Source: Sipunculus nudus
Taxonomy: Eukaryota > Annelida > Sipuncula > Golfingiida > Sipunculidae
Direction: 5' to 3'
NCBI GenBank assembly: GCA_026874595.1
Contig: CM049321.1
Span: 23,493,979-23,557,978 of the forward strand
Length of the DNA stretch: 64,000 nucleotides
The translations under genes and the position numbers were made by a program. Below, one piece after another: positions 44,551 to 55,023 of the stretch. Positions within the stretch are counted from its first letter, which is position 1, and each line of letters opens with the position of its first letter. The notes beneath the pieces are model-generated. The model did not search any database. It saw only the letters and a program-made list of their open reading frames with translations, and was not told the DNA's origin.

Positions 44551-45735
44551 GTAGTATAATATTATACAGTCTTTTCAACTGCCTTTTTCTGTACCGGTAC
44601 ATTTTATGGGATTTCTGCTTCATCCAGCATACATATTAATAAACTGCTTGTATTCCTTGCTAACAAAATTTCTTATTTAACCTCCATGACGTATGCATGA
44701 CCATGCGTATCTGCAAGCTGTTAGTAAACACGTTACATTCGCCCATGTTGACAAACAGGTAACAAAACAAAAATTCGGCTGCAGGTGGATGTTTGCATAT
44801 GTGCAGAAGTTGAGAGATCACAAGTTTCAAAAAGCCGTTCGCTAAACTCTGGTAAGTCTGACTTGCCGCCGGGTGTCCTTGTTGAATGTGTTTGGATTTT
44901 TTTATGCAGAAGGAAAGTTTTTTACATGTTAAGAACAAGTTAATATAATCAAAACAGAGAGGTCAAGGTGGTCATGATGGCTACTGAGCGACAACCGCTA
45001 AAACAACGGGGTATGTAATTTTGGAAATTAGGCAAAAACGGTGTCAGTCATCAAATGAGGAAGTATGTACGAACATAATTATGATCACTAGCTGTCGCCT
45101 CAGTCGGACTCTTAAAAGCATAAAAAAAAGATAATAATTTCTAAAATTAAAAATTCGTGAATTTTCAATCAAACTTTCTGAGGGAAAGGCTAGAAATGCT
45201 AAGAAGGAACTTTAAGGATTAGAAACTTTAGAAGTTGAAAACATTATAGAGATGCTTGGATCGGACACTCGGAGAAGGCCTACTTTGGATATAATACGAA
45301 CAAACAAAATGTACATTAGAACAATATTATGGAAACATTATAGACAGCATTATTATTCAATCTTGAGTACAATGGAACGAACAAGGTGAGAGAAACAGCA
45401 AATATTTCCCAGCTTTAAGAATAACGGGAAAAGAAGACAAAAAGCTATGTGAGAAAATTAATTATAAGTAATTAAAGTAACAGTTACTGTATTAGGCCTT
45501 TTTGAACTGTAATGAAACGTTTCTTTTAAAAGCATTTTTGTTGCCCGATATATCCATGCATGATCGAATCTGTTCTTTACAACCTCTTGAGAGAAAAATT
45601 TTATAAGAAATCCTGGATCTGTTCAATTTGCTGCAAAATTGCAACATACAAGAATATTTTTGAAAAATAGAATATTCCCTTGTTTGTATATTCCTAGGTA
45701 TTATTATAAGCCCCCCCCCCCTAAATTTTCTTAGA

Positions 45736-45962
45736 GGAGCCACTATAGAACGCGGGCTTCAGAGCGACTGTAGGATCACTCAAAAACTGTCTCGACGAGG
45801 TTATGATTATGAGTGTATACGGACGGACGTATTGATGTTTAGGATTTATGTAATGGACGAGTGTAAATGGCAGAAGAAAATAAGTGGCAAAATCAAGCAG
45901 CAATCTGATTCCATGCATATCCTATGGTTGTTGGGCTGAAACCCGCGTTCTAAAGTAGCACC
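45736..45962. mobile_element. short MITE of the ACTATAGAA family (copy 4, no tRNA module)
   Basis: The ends GGAGCCACTATAGAACGCGG and (complement) GGTGCTACTTTAGAACGCGG match the long MITEs. It is only 227 bp and lacks the tRNA-like module. Flanking octamers TTCTTAGA and ATCTTGGA agree at 6 of 8. The interior (GACGGACGTATTGATG...) is unlike the long copies, so only the ends are shared. Confidence 0.75.
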
Positions 45963-46076
45963 ATCTTGGATCCTGTATGCCCGCCTGCCGCGGTCACTAT
46001 ATAATTATAAGTTTAAACAGGTTAAAGATCGGTGGTCCTTTTTGATTGGGAGTGCTTATTGACACACGGTCCGAAA

Positions 46077-46155
46077 GTCTCGGCTATCCCCGTTGTAAGT
46101 CTCGGTTACCGTGTTTTGCAGTCTCGGTTACTGAGATTTGGAAGTCTCGGTTACC
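46077..46155 (+). repeat. four ~22-bp units, AGTCTCGGTTACC
   Basis: AGTCTCGG begins at 46077, 46098, 46120 and 46143, mostly followed by TTAC. TTGACACACGG precedes (46060) and ACCGTGTGTCA follows (46188), as an inverted pair around the array. Confidence 0.75.
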
Positions 46156-46574
46156 TTGTGTCAGGAAAGGATCTGCGCACGGCGGTCACCGTGTGTCAGC
46201 AGTGGTCAGTCAAGCGTACCGCGATTAAGCTGATGTACCATTAATCACTGGTATCCTAGATCAAAGGGCCAAGTAACTTCAAAGGAAACCAGGAAAATTC
46301 GGCGTCATGAAATGTGGTGTATTAACCATTGCGAAGTCGTTTCTTTTGCCTTTTGTAACAGGGATTATTCAGGGCAACTGTGTATTTTATTTTGAATACT
46401 TATTGGAAAATAATATATAATGAAAGGTGTTGTTGTTTGGAGTAATTCTATCTCCTAAGTTGAATTTATCTGCTCAAATTTTTATCTTCCACCATAACGT
46501 TAGTCGTTATGCATGACGTAGATGACGTCGCCAAGAAAACGTTGCATTGCATAAGTTTATATTTGAGCACTTTT

Positions 46575-47595
46575 CCCAGGTAGCACAAATCATTTTAAAA
46601 ACATTTTCAATATGTTGCATAAATGTTTCAACAGAACATCTTTTAAAAATGTTTTAAAAACATTTTTAAAATGTTTTTAGTATGGCGCATAAATGTAACA
46701 ATAGAACATTTTCATCAAAACATTTTTAAAACATTTTTAAAACATCTTACAAAACAGCACATAAATGTTATAACAAAACATTTTTTAAAAACATTTATAA
46801 AACATTTTTTTTACATTTTTTTCATAGAGCGCATAAATGGATTCCAAAAACTTTTTTTAAACATTTTAAAAACATTTTTAAAATGTTGGTGTAAAATGTT
46901 TACTTTATGAGACATATTAAAATTGTACAAGATGTAATATGCCTTAAATAACCCAAACCCATTTCAGGGATTTTCGTGACCGCGTCATCTGTCAATGCCT
47001 TAGGTATACTTGTGAATGGAATTGTTAAAAATGTTTAAATCCATTTTTTTGCAAATATGATCAAAATATAGATAAAATAATGGGGAAAGTGTTTTTCTAC
47101 CTTTATATTCATGCGGATTTTTTAACCATGTTGATACTACAAAAGCTGGTTACCGATTTACCATATCCTGCACACACTACAGAAACCCTGTCAGTTCAAA
47201 ATATGAAATAAAAACTTGTATAATCACAAGGTATGATATAAGCCCATGCAAAACATATCACAAATTGGGTTGTGAGGAATATGTTTCAGCATATAGATAA
47301 ATGTGAAAATGTTATAAAAATGTTTCTTGGATATTTTGAAGGAAACATTTATAAAATATAAAAAAAATGTAACTCATAAAATGTTAATAAAATATTATGA
47401 AAACGTTTTTAAAATGTTTTACAAAAACATTTTCAAAACATTAAAATAACATTTTTAAAACGTTTCAGCAAAACGTTTTAAAAACGTTTTTCCGAACATA
47501 CAAAAAACCGTTATAAAAATATCACGAAAAACATTTTCAAAACATTCTGCTAAACGTTTATAAAACATTTAAAAAATATTTTTGTGCTAGCTGGG
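46575..47595. mobile_element. TIR element filled with AACATTTTTAAAA repeats
   Basis: The left end CCCAGGTAGCACAAA and the complement of the right end CCCAGCTAGCACAAAAA form terminal inverted repeats. Both arms consist of dozens of AACATTTT/AAAACGTTTT units in both orientations; the middle (46920-47280) is ordinary sequence. No transposase. A target duplication is not clear. The arms could form long stems. Confidence 0.7.
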
Positions 47596-47699
47596 TTGGT
47601 CAATACTTGTTTCGGAATCCAGTCAATCCACAACTGTGATATGATCAGAGAGCAGCAGAGCGAATCGAAATAAATCGTCTTGGGACGAGACAAGGTCAA

Positions 47700-48819
47700 C
47701 ACATATCAAATATTTTAGTTATTCTAATATAGGTATACATTTTTCCTTATAACAGTATAATAAAATTTTGGATTATAAAATAAGCCTTTAAACATTTATC
47801 TAAAATGCACATTTACCTTATCCAGGGCCCTTGGCAGGGCAGGCAATTTTGAAACCCCTTGCAGAAATCGAGAAAGATAATACTGAAGAAGACCGTGGAG
47901 AAATTTTTGGAAAAGTTGTTATTTTTTAATATTCCAAGAAATCTTGTATATTTATGTATATTTTGTATATTATTAAATGCGTATGCATGTTTGTTTCCGT
48001 ATCTGAACATGTTGATATTGTATATATTGTGTATATTTTACAGAATGATTGATTGTTTGGACTTTCTTTGCAGCTTTCATTAGTATTTTATTTTTAATTA
48101 CAATGATATGTAACAAACATGATATAAACTTTTTTTCAGATACATCAGTAAGTCATCCAGTCCCCTTTCGGCTTTAATATCACCTCAAATGTAAATGCAG
48201 TAAATCATTATAGTGTGCGGTTTCTTTTTCTATATGAGCGTTAAAGTAAATATTTTCACTTGTTCCAACAGCGGACCAAGTATTCTACCAAAACCTTATG
48301 GTCACAATTCATTAAATAAACCAATTGAACTGTTTTATCAAGATCAGAAAACTGCATGCGTAATAGTGTAAGATGTTTAATCAAAAAGAAAAGGATAGAG
48401 GTTCATAACAGGCAGAACAATCAAAACTCCTTTGTCTCTTCTTTGACATCACCGTTTTTAGTTATGGAACACCTCTTTCTTAAGTTTTTAGGTTCCTATA
48501 TATTTATTTATGTATTTAATTTTTGGTGTCATCCATTGTGTCTGAAATCTGTCAGTTTCTCTTCTCAGCGCAAGTATCCAACACCAAATACGAGAAAGTA
48601 TATCTTTGCTATCGGGTCATAAACTTCTTAACGTATTCTTCTTTGTCGTAAGTGCTGAAAAAAAAACTGGAAAAAAACTTAAGTGATTCCAAACCGTAAC
48701 ATATCAATGAAATGATACTAACCACACATGTTTACTATATAACAAATGTCCCGTTTATAGCAGGAATTTCAAAGGAAAATACCTGTGAAAGCTAAAAAAT
48801 GCAATTTAACACACAGGGT
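47700..48819. other. no gene seen
   Basis: AT-rich with short chance frames. A minus-strand frame at 47813-48010 and its plus-strand shadow have no recognisable motif. Confidence 0.45.
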
Positions 48820-49369
48820 TTTGCCATATCCCCATATCTCAGACGCATAATCTACTACCCCCAGAGTATATAATTTTGTAAAGGGGTCATATATTCTTAT
48901 TATTCCTAAACTTGTCCAATATTGAACCAAAAGCTAATAATCCAGCATCCTCTGAGAAATCAGAACTTTTATCAGAGTTTAGGTGTTCGTGAACGTAGGT
49001 AAAAACCGAGGCACTTGTGAACGCTCACAGTTCGGTACCATAATGATAATATTTCAAGTTTGTAAGTGTCATCCTGTTACCCTTTAAATGCATACCACTT
49101 CACTGTGTTCACTTTTAAAGCTGCCAGGAATTACACAACACTCGATAGTAAAAGTAAATTTTGCAATTCCGCCTCTGTGTTCGTCATTAATAGAATGTCG
49201 TCTATATAGAAACGAAGATTTAATGTCGCTTCCGTTTCCTATACAAAAATAATATATATATATATATTTATTTATTTATTTATTTTGTACGGCCTTATTA
49301 TTTTTTCTGCTAAGCCGTTAATATTAAATACTTTTATAAAAAGAAATAAATAGCAAACATGGTTGGTGG

Positions 49370-49371
<2 letters not shown>
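48820..49371 (-). pseudogene. non-LTR reverse transcriptase, C-terminal half (broken)
   Basis: The minus strand, going 5' to 3' from the TA tract, reads NPPTMFAIYFF (the ..SPtLFaiY.. block after the GVPQG motif), then after stops FYIDDILLMTNTEAELQNLL with the catalytic Y-x-D-D, then VNTVKWYAF and SVHKCLGFYLRS (the usual KYLG block). Many stops and shifts. It is the continuation of the piece at 53132-53450; the two are separated by the TIR element at 49446-53064. The clade is not determined. Confidence 0.8.

Positions 49372-49445
<74 letters not shown>
49372..49445. repeat. (TA)n tract, left flank of the TIR element
   Basis: About 74 bp of pure TA, directly joined to the element end CTGCCCTGTG on one side and to reverse-transcriptase coding sequence on the other. 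Confidence 0.97.
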
Positions 49446-49446
<1 letters not shown>

Positions 49447-50320
49447 TGCCCTGTGATATCAAAACACAGTAAGTGGTCAAAAGACAGTAACTGAGATAAG
49501 CATGGCTGCTGAATGTTGAACATATTTTCCATCATTCTGATAGTTTTTGTTCATTAACTCGAAGTAGTTCCTGAGATATTCACTAGAGGGAGACACAGTT
49601 ACTATTATATTTGGGCAGTGGATTGAGTTAAAACACAGTATCTGTTTGTGGATACTGTGTTATGAAATCAAAATGAGAAGTTACTGTGTTCTGAATTCAA
49701 AATGAGTAGTTACTGTGTTATGAGTTAGCTTGAGCATAGAATTGATCTAAAAGCTGTGTTTTGTTTCTTGGTTTTAGAAGATCAAGATACACATTTTGTT
49801 TAATCGGGAACTTCAACATGTTGTGCAGGGGCAGAGCCCTTTTGGAACTCACTGAAGAGGCAAGGTGTGTTCATTAGCTTATATAAGTCATGCTGTATCG
49901 GCAAAAAATAATTAATGGTTACAATGAGTGATAATGGGGGAAATAGCATTCGACTTCTAACAGTTAAATTTGGTGCCTCTATTCTAAAGGTCATAAATTC
50001 CCCAACTGTACTGATAATTGTGATATTTATTAGGGCAAGGCATGGAAGTAGTATAAGTAGGCCTATTACTAGTTGTAGTTCTTGCCCTAGCATTGTGGTG
50101 TTCATAGGAAAGCAGCAGCAGTAGGCCATGGTAAAATACCAGACCAACCAGTAAGTATATTTTCCTGCAAATAAGCAGAACCCTCCTGATGTTCTGGCAA
50201 AATTTGAAACGGACCCTCAAATATTTCTACATGATATTCAATCAATTTAGCCAGTATCTCTGCAATTATAAAGTAAATAATTTTCCTGCTGTGTGATTGC
50301 GCTATATACACGACATTGAT

Positions 50321-50610
50321 TTTGGTTTGTTTGTCCGTCCATTTGTCCGTCTAGCTGTCTGTCTGTCTGTCTCTCTGTCCGTCCGTCAGGGTTTTTCGTT
50401 TCCGTGTGATAACTTTCCTAAATACTATCCGATTTCATTCAAATTTGGGTCAGTGATTGCTCTCATGCATACCTTGGTTGGGATTGATTTTGGGGTGTCT
50501 GGCTTCTGTCTGTCTGTCTGTCACTTTGCCTGTCCGTCTGTCAGGTTTTCGGTTCCGTGCTATAACTTTCCTAAATATAATCCGATTTCATTCAAATTTT
50601 GGAATGGTTA
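50321..50610 (+). repeat. CTGTC/CCGTC-rich tandem duplication
   Basis: Two ~140-bp units, each with a GTCCGTC..CTGTCTGTCTGTC run followed by CGGTTCCGTG.TATAACTTTCCTAAATA and TCCGATTTCATTCAAATTT (about 50400-50455 and 50540-50600). Confidence 0.85.
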
Positions 50611-51113
50611 ATTTGTTTGGAGTGTCTCTCTGAAAATTTATTCACAACAGCTCCAAAACAAAAATAATGAAATTTTGTTCCTATTTCACAACCAAAATTA
50701 CATGTGGAGACATGTTAAGGGGACCATGAAAAATAAAAACTGTCACTAAGGCATGTGTAGACTCTTTAGGCCAGAATAAAAACTAAAACATTGATAAGCA
50801 AGCATGAATGACAAGAGGCGGAAGCGGAGGATATAAATTCCACGAATTTGCTTGTTATAATTACGATGTGGATGATGATTTTTTTTACGGATTTACGTGC
50901 GGGCGTTCAGTACAGTTCTATTTTATTGTATATGAATTTTTAATTTGCAATGTTTAGCATACCTAAATTAATATTTCTGTGCCCAGTCCATCAGAAAAAA
51001 ATTATGTAATAAAAAGAATTTCCTGAGAAAAAAGCACAAATTGTTCAAATTGGCATTTGATAACGACGATTGAGTGAAAAAAATTATTAATTAAACTGCA
51101 ATCATATTTGTAG

Positions 51114-51424
51114 GACTGAAAATGAAGAAGATAGGCCGCCCGATGCTTCAAGAAATAAAAGTTGCACGTTTCAGTAGTGGGTCCATGATGCTATACTATA
51201 AAACTTATCATGACATTAGTCAATTTCAAGAATTTGATTTTCTAAAGAAATCCTTTAGAGTGGTAATCCCTCCGTGTATGGCAAAGATTCCAAGAGGAAT
51301 CGCTGTATCAAAAAAGACTAACATCCTACAAAAGCTTACATCCCACATGCCGGAGAACAGGCGAGGATTTTGGCAAAACCTAACAGCTGCTGATAATATA
51401 ACTGATCTAATCGATGATCAGTAA
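51114..51424 (+). CDS. exon-like frame inside the TIR element
   Basis: It follows ATTTGTAG (possible acceptor ending 51113) and runs open to TAA at 51422-51424. Met 51122 starts MKKIGRPMLQEIKVARFSSG. Further on come YYKTYHDISQFQEFDF, VVIPPCMAKIPRGIAVSKKT and HMPENRRGFWQNLTAADNIT, ending DLIDDQ. Basic residues early and a PRG-KK-..-MP-NRRGFW pattern late give a natural-looking protein C-terminus. It may be the last exon of an element-encoded protein whose other exons are lost, or of a captured host gene. I cannot name a family with confidence. Confidence 0.45.
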
Positions 51425-51475
51425 CTCAACCGTTTCAATAGCACTTTGAAAATTTTCAGCAGTTGTTTTTAGCGA

Positions 51476-51900
51476 ACCTGTGAGCTTATGCGATGGTGCG
51501 TCGTCGTCCGTCGTCTGTCGTGCGTCGTTTGTACGTTAACCATAGCTATCTCAAAAACCGCAGGAGCTATCATCACCAAATTTTTTGCAAATAATCAGTC
51601 ATCTGAAAAACTCTATCGGATTTTGATTAATTTTTTCTGCATTTTCTCAGATTTTATACGAAAAAAAGGTAAAAAAAAGCTTTAAAAATCTTCTCCTCCC
51701 GAAACTATCCAGCCAAATTGTTCAATATTTCACAGAAATGATCCCTGGGACAACCTCTCTCAAGTTTGTTCGAATGGTTCCAGTTCGGAGATTTTTGGCC
51801 GAGTTACAGGAGGTTGAACTTAGTCATCTGTCCAAAAAAGCACACTAAAATTAAAATCTCAGAAACGGCTGAAGATATCATCACCAAATTTTATGCCAAT
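51476..51900 (+). repeat. dispersed repeat, GCGATGGTGCGTCGTC head
   Basis: AGCGAACCTGTGAGCTTATG then GCGATGGTGCGTCGTCGTCC, CATAGCTATCTCAAAAACCG and CACCAAATTTTTTGCA. A second copy begins near 52165 (TTAGCAAATCTGTGTGCTTA, GGTGTGGCGTCGTCC, CATAGCTATCTCAAAAA). Both lie inside the 3.6-kb TIR element. Confidence 0.8.
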
Positions 51901-52054
51901 GTTTGCCAAATAAGTCTTATCTGAAATTTAGGTATTGGTGGCACCACCTACATTGATCTGTTATTAACAAGCAAAAATGTAATTTTAGACTCTTTTAGTT
52001 ATACACTGTTTTATGATGAAACTGTTAAACTGATACTGACCTGGCTGTGCCTGG

Positions 52055-52098
52055 TGTCTAGACAGTATGCCTAGACGTCTAGACACATCGTCTAGACG
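52055..52098. repeat. cluster of GTCTAGAC palindromes
   Basis: TGTCTAGACAG, GCCTAGACGTCTAGACAC and CGTCTAGACGC occur within 44 bp. It is a small self-complementary cluster without an obvious role. Confidence 0.85.
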
Positions 52099-53063
52099 CA
52101 GAATGACCAGATTAGAACTTGTAGAACTCAACTCAACTATTTGATAAAACGTTGTTTGCTTTTTTAGCAAATCTGTGTGCTTAGTGGATGGTGTGGCGTC
52201 GTCCGATGTCTGTAGTCCGTCGTCCATTGTGCATCATAGCTATCTCAAAAAGAGAAGGAGCTAGTATCATCAAATTTTTTGCAAAAAATTAAGTCATTTA
52301 ATCCTATTGGATTTTGCTTATTTCTTGGCTAACTGCATTTTCTTAGATTTTCTAGGGAAAAAGCTAAAAAAAATTTTAAAATGTTCTTCTCCAAAACCAT
52401 GCTGCCAAATTTTCCGTTCATCTGTCCCTATAATCCTCCCTGGCAAAAAGAACATATCAAAAATATCCTGACTGATACATCCTAGTTTTAAAATGTCCTG
52501 GTCTGAAATGTGCAGGTCCGAAACGTCCATTTTGCTGAAATCATAATGACGAAGGTAGATATGCAGGACATAAGAGGATCAGTATTAAATTTAAAAAATA
52601 GACCTCCATTTTATACTCCCAAACTTTGCACAGGTTCGCATAAGGCCTGTAGGCTTTGTTATTTAATTTTATGAATTCAAATGAAATTTGTACTCAACCT
52701 GTTATATATTTTATATTTTTTGAGTGAGAGTTGGAAAGAATTTAAAAAGTGTGATACACAGTGATTGTGATTGTGAAAGTTTTCGCGTTAGTTACTGTCT
52801 TTTGTTCTCAAACATCTCCGCCGACATTTAAACACATTTAAAATCAAAAGACAGTAAGTATAAAAACAGCAAAAATTAACGCTTGTATTAACACTTTTCT
52901 CAACTGTTTCAATATCATTGGTTAAAACCTTTCATCCTAGGTATAAATAAGCAATATATAGCCTAAGCACTCTGTTCACAGATTTAGCTCAATCGAAATA
53001 GAAAAAACGCGTTTTTCTCAGTTTCGTCTGAAAGCAGATACTGTGTTTTGAAATCACAGGGCA

Positions 53064-53064
<1 letters not shown>

Positions 53065-53131
<67 letters not shown>
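53065..53131. repeat. (TA)n tract, right flank of the TIR element
   Basis: About 67 bp of TA between the element end (...CACAGGGCAG) and reverse-transcriptase sequence. Confidence 0.97.
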
Positions 53132-53133
<2 letters not shown>

Positions 53134-53450
53134 GCTGGTACCCCGCATGGTATTCCAAACCAATTTGTAAAAAAAAATATTATTTGATCATACCTTAGCT
53201 GAATAACTACTATATAAACTTTTTTTATGGCATTATAGATTTTGGAATCAGTTTTTACTCCAAACAGCCCAGCAAAAAGTAGTTTCCTATATATACCGAA
53301 TCAAAAGCTTTTTCCGGGCCAACTCACCAGGGCGACGTATTTCTCTTTCTTGAGGCAAACGTTTGCTTAATAATGAAGTAACAACAAAAATATGATCGAT
53401 ACAGGAGCGTCCTTTCCGAAATCCACTCTGATCTTTGGCTATATAAGATT
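53132..53450 (-). pseudogene. non-LTR reverse transcriptase, N-terminal half of the polymerase core (broken)
   Basis: The minus strand reads SGFRKGRSCIDHIFVVTSLL then SKRLPQEREIRRPGELARK. A one-base shift leads to KAFDSVYIGNYFLLGCLE, carrying the first catalytic Asp of the palm, and later to TNWFGIPCGVPAD. This is the normal order of non-LTR reverse-transcriptase motifs. The coding sequence stops at the (TA)n and resumes at 49371 with NPPTMFAIYF. The element replicates through an RNA intermediate, and this copy is dead. Confidence 0.85.
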
Positions 53451-54027
53451 AAGTTTTTTGGAGTACGACTTTCTATAATCGATCAGGACAATATGATGAG
53501 TTGTTGACGAAGGTATGACCATTCCATATGGCTCATAGTAACTTAGAAAATTTCCCCCTTAGTCGGAAAAATGGTCACGCACATTCAGTCTCTATATAGT
53601 TATTTAAGGACCATTACTTTTCCAAAACCTACAGAGCGATTTCTGCTTGTACTCTCTCCAAACCATGTTTAAATCGTTATGTCAGAACGTTTTCGGGTTG
53701 TTCCTCTGATTGTGAACAAGTACATTTTACATCCTGAAAATCTGGAAAAGCGTACATTTCATACAGAATAATGTGACCATATTCCTAGTAATCACGGTTT
53801 ATATTATAGTACAGGTAGTAAACCGCTAATAAAGTATCCAATGCTCCAGGTTAATCTCTATACTTTAATTATTCAGTATCGAATGACATTATGTGCTTTT
53901 ATAGATTGTATATTTAGTCACAAGACAGTGTGATTAACTTACTATATCTTGTATTTATTTCAATAAAGTTAATTTGTTCCCATTATATTTGTTGATTATT
54001 CTGTAGTTAAAAAAAATTATCAAATAG

Positions 54028-54031
<4 letters not shown>
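53451..54031. other. flank of the reverse-transcriptase remnant; no clear motifs
   Basis: It probably holds further upstream reverse-transcriptase sequence on the minus strand, too degraded for me to align. No other feature. Confidence 0.35.

Positions 54032-54094
<63 letters not shown>
54032..54094. repeat. (TA)n microsatellite
   Basis: About 63 bp of TA, with no shared sequence at its borders. Confidence 0.95.
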
Positions 54095-54097
<3 letters not shown>

Positions 54098-54338
54098 CTA
54101 AATTATATCTTATTTTATTATTGTTAAATATAATTAAAATTTTGAAATGAGATAAATAATTTTCATCCAACATGTACTTTTCATCCCCGAAATTAGTGGT
54201 ACTCCGCCCTATAAAATAGATTTAGCCTATATAAATAATATACCTTGAGTATGAAAATACTTAACTTTTACGTATTAGGCCTAAACATTTTTTCTAGTTT
54301 AATTGCTTTATATACACCGCCTTCATTATTTTTTTTTT

Positions 54339-54607
54339 GTGTGTCACTAACACCCCTGTCGTGATACTCGATACCGTGTGTCAATAACGCAAGTTAATTA
54401 CCGCGCATAAAAAATGGTGGGTTTGGACTAATCAGGTGTTACCATGCGAGTCCTTTGATCTCTGACACTGGCGGCCAGTGTCAGAGATCAAAGGACTCGC
54501 ATGGTAACACCTGATTAGTCCAAACCCACCATTTTTTATGCGCGGTAATTAACTTGCGTTATTGACACACGGTATCGAGTATCACGACAGGGGTGTTAGT
54601 GACACAC
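54339..54607. repeat. perfect 269-bp palindrome (134-bp arms, 1-bp centre)
   Basis: The left arm 54339-54472 starts GTGTGTCACTAACACCCCTG; the right arm 54474-54607 is its exact complement as far as I can read, with a single G at 54473 between the arms. Each arm holds one internal CCGTGTGTCAATAACGC. It could be a foldback element, a recent inverted duplication, or a library or assembly fold-back artefact. Confidence 0.95.
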
Positions 54608-54684
54608 GGTGAAAGCCCTGTCATCTAGCGGATGTGTGACAGATTAGACGCATGCGCAGTTCAACCGTGTGTCAATAAGCTGGA

Positions 54685-54715
54685 CCTTATTGACACACCC
54701 CGTGTGTCAATAAGG
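54685..54715. repeat. 14-bp inverted repeat with 3-nt loop
   Basis: CCTTATTGACACAC-CCC-GTGTGTCAATAAGG. The same GTGTGTCAATAA word occurs in both arms of the neighbouring palindrome and at 54667. Confidence 0.9.
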
Positions 54716-55015
54716 GCGGCCTTTTTGATTACCCTCCGTGTCTCTTTTAGAAATGCTCCGGTATTTCCATGGTGATTTCCATGTTTTGGTAATATCCTCA
54801 CTATATTATCGCTCACATTCGAGCTTGCTCTTATGTGATCATCACAGATGAACAGTCCTTCAGCCCTGAATTTCTTCCGTTAACAAAGGTATGGTTAGAC
54901 CTTAGGCTTTACATCTGACGTCACACCGCCTTTGGCTCCATGCTGATCTCCAAATTGCCATAGTTTGGTCTTTTCTATTAATGATCACTGGTCCAGAACT
55001 GGACTGTTTGTGGCC
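54716..55015 (+). repeat. repeat shared with 19.64-19.95 kb
   Basis: CGGCCTTTTTGATTACCCTC to GGTCCAGAACTGGACTG matches the copy at 19.64 kb with scattered substitutions. It is followed here by MITE copy 1. Confidence 0.8.
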
Positions 55016-55023
55016 CAATTAAA

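Larger units (their letters stand above)
42460..45670 (+). repeat. paralogous segment (matches 10.94-19.56 kb in pieces)
   Basis: It corresponds in order to 10.94-11.65, 13.34-14.42, 16.98-17.1 and 19.15-19.56 kb. Sequence at 43.5-43.98 and 42.97-43.16 kb is private to this copy, while the other copy carries several kilobases of additional elements. This is an old duplication with independent insertions. Confidence 0.8.
49446..53064. mobile_element. 3.6-kb TIR transposon inserted in a reverse-transcriptase gene
   Basis: The left end CTGCCCTGTGATATCAAAAC(ACAGTA) is mirrored at 53039-53064, with one mismatch in 26 bp. Both sides abut long (TA)n. Subterminal copies of ACAGTA/TACTGT (in AACACAGTA, AGACAGTAA, TACTGTGTTNTGAA) cluster in the first 290 bp and the last 275 bp. 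The interior has AGCGAACCTGTGAGCTTATGCG-family repeats, a CTGTC run and an exon-like frame at 51114-51424. No recognisable DDE transposase. A TA target would fit Tc1/mariner-like chemistry, but the superfamily is not established. Confidence 0.88.

Noticed and set aside
46671-46910. Phe/Lys-rich frame (HFLKTFIKHF...) in the 46.6 kb element
   Set aside because: A direct product of the AACATTTT word array.
49800-50147. 115-codon minus-strand frame with hydrophobic stretches inside the TIR element
   Set aside because: An overlapping frame on the other strand is similarly open, the hydrophobicity follows T-rich sequence, and there is no motif. Not distinguishable from chance.
51476-52350. Possible CRISPR-like or regulatory array (GTCGTC runs)
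   Set aside because: Only two degraded copies of a dispersed eukaryotic repeat; no regular spacers. CRISPR is not expected in an animal genome.
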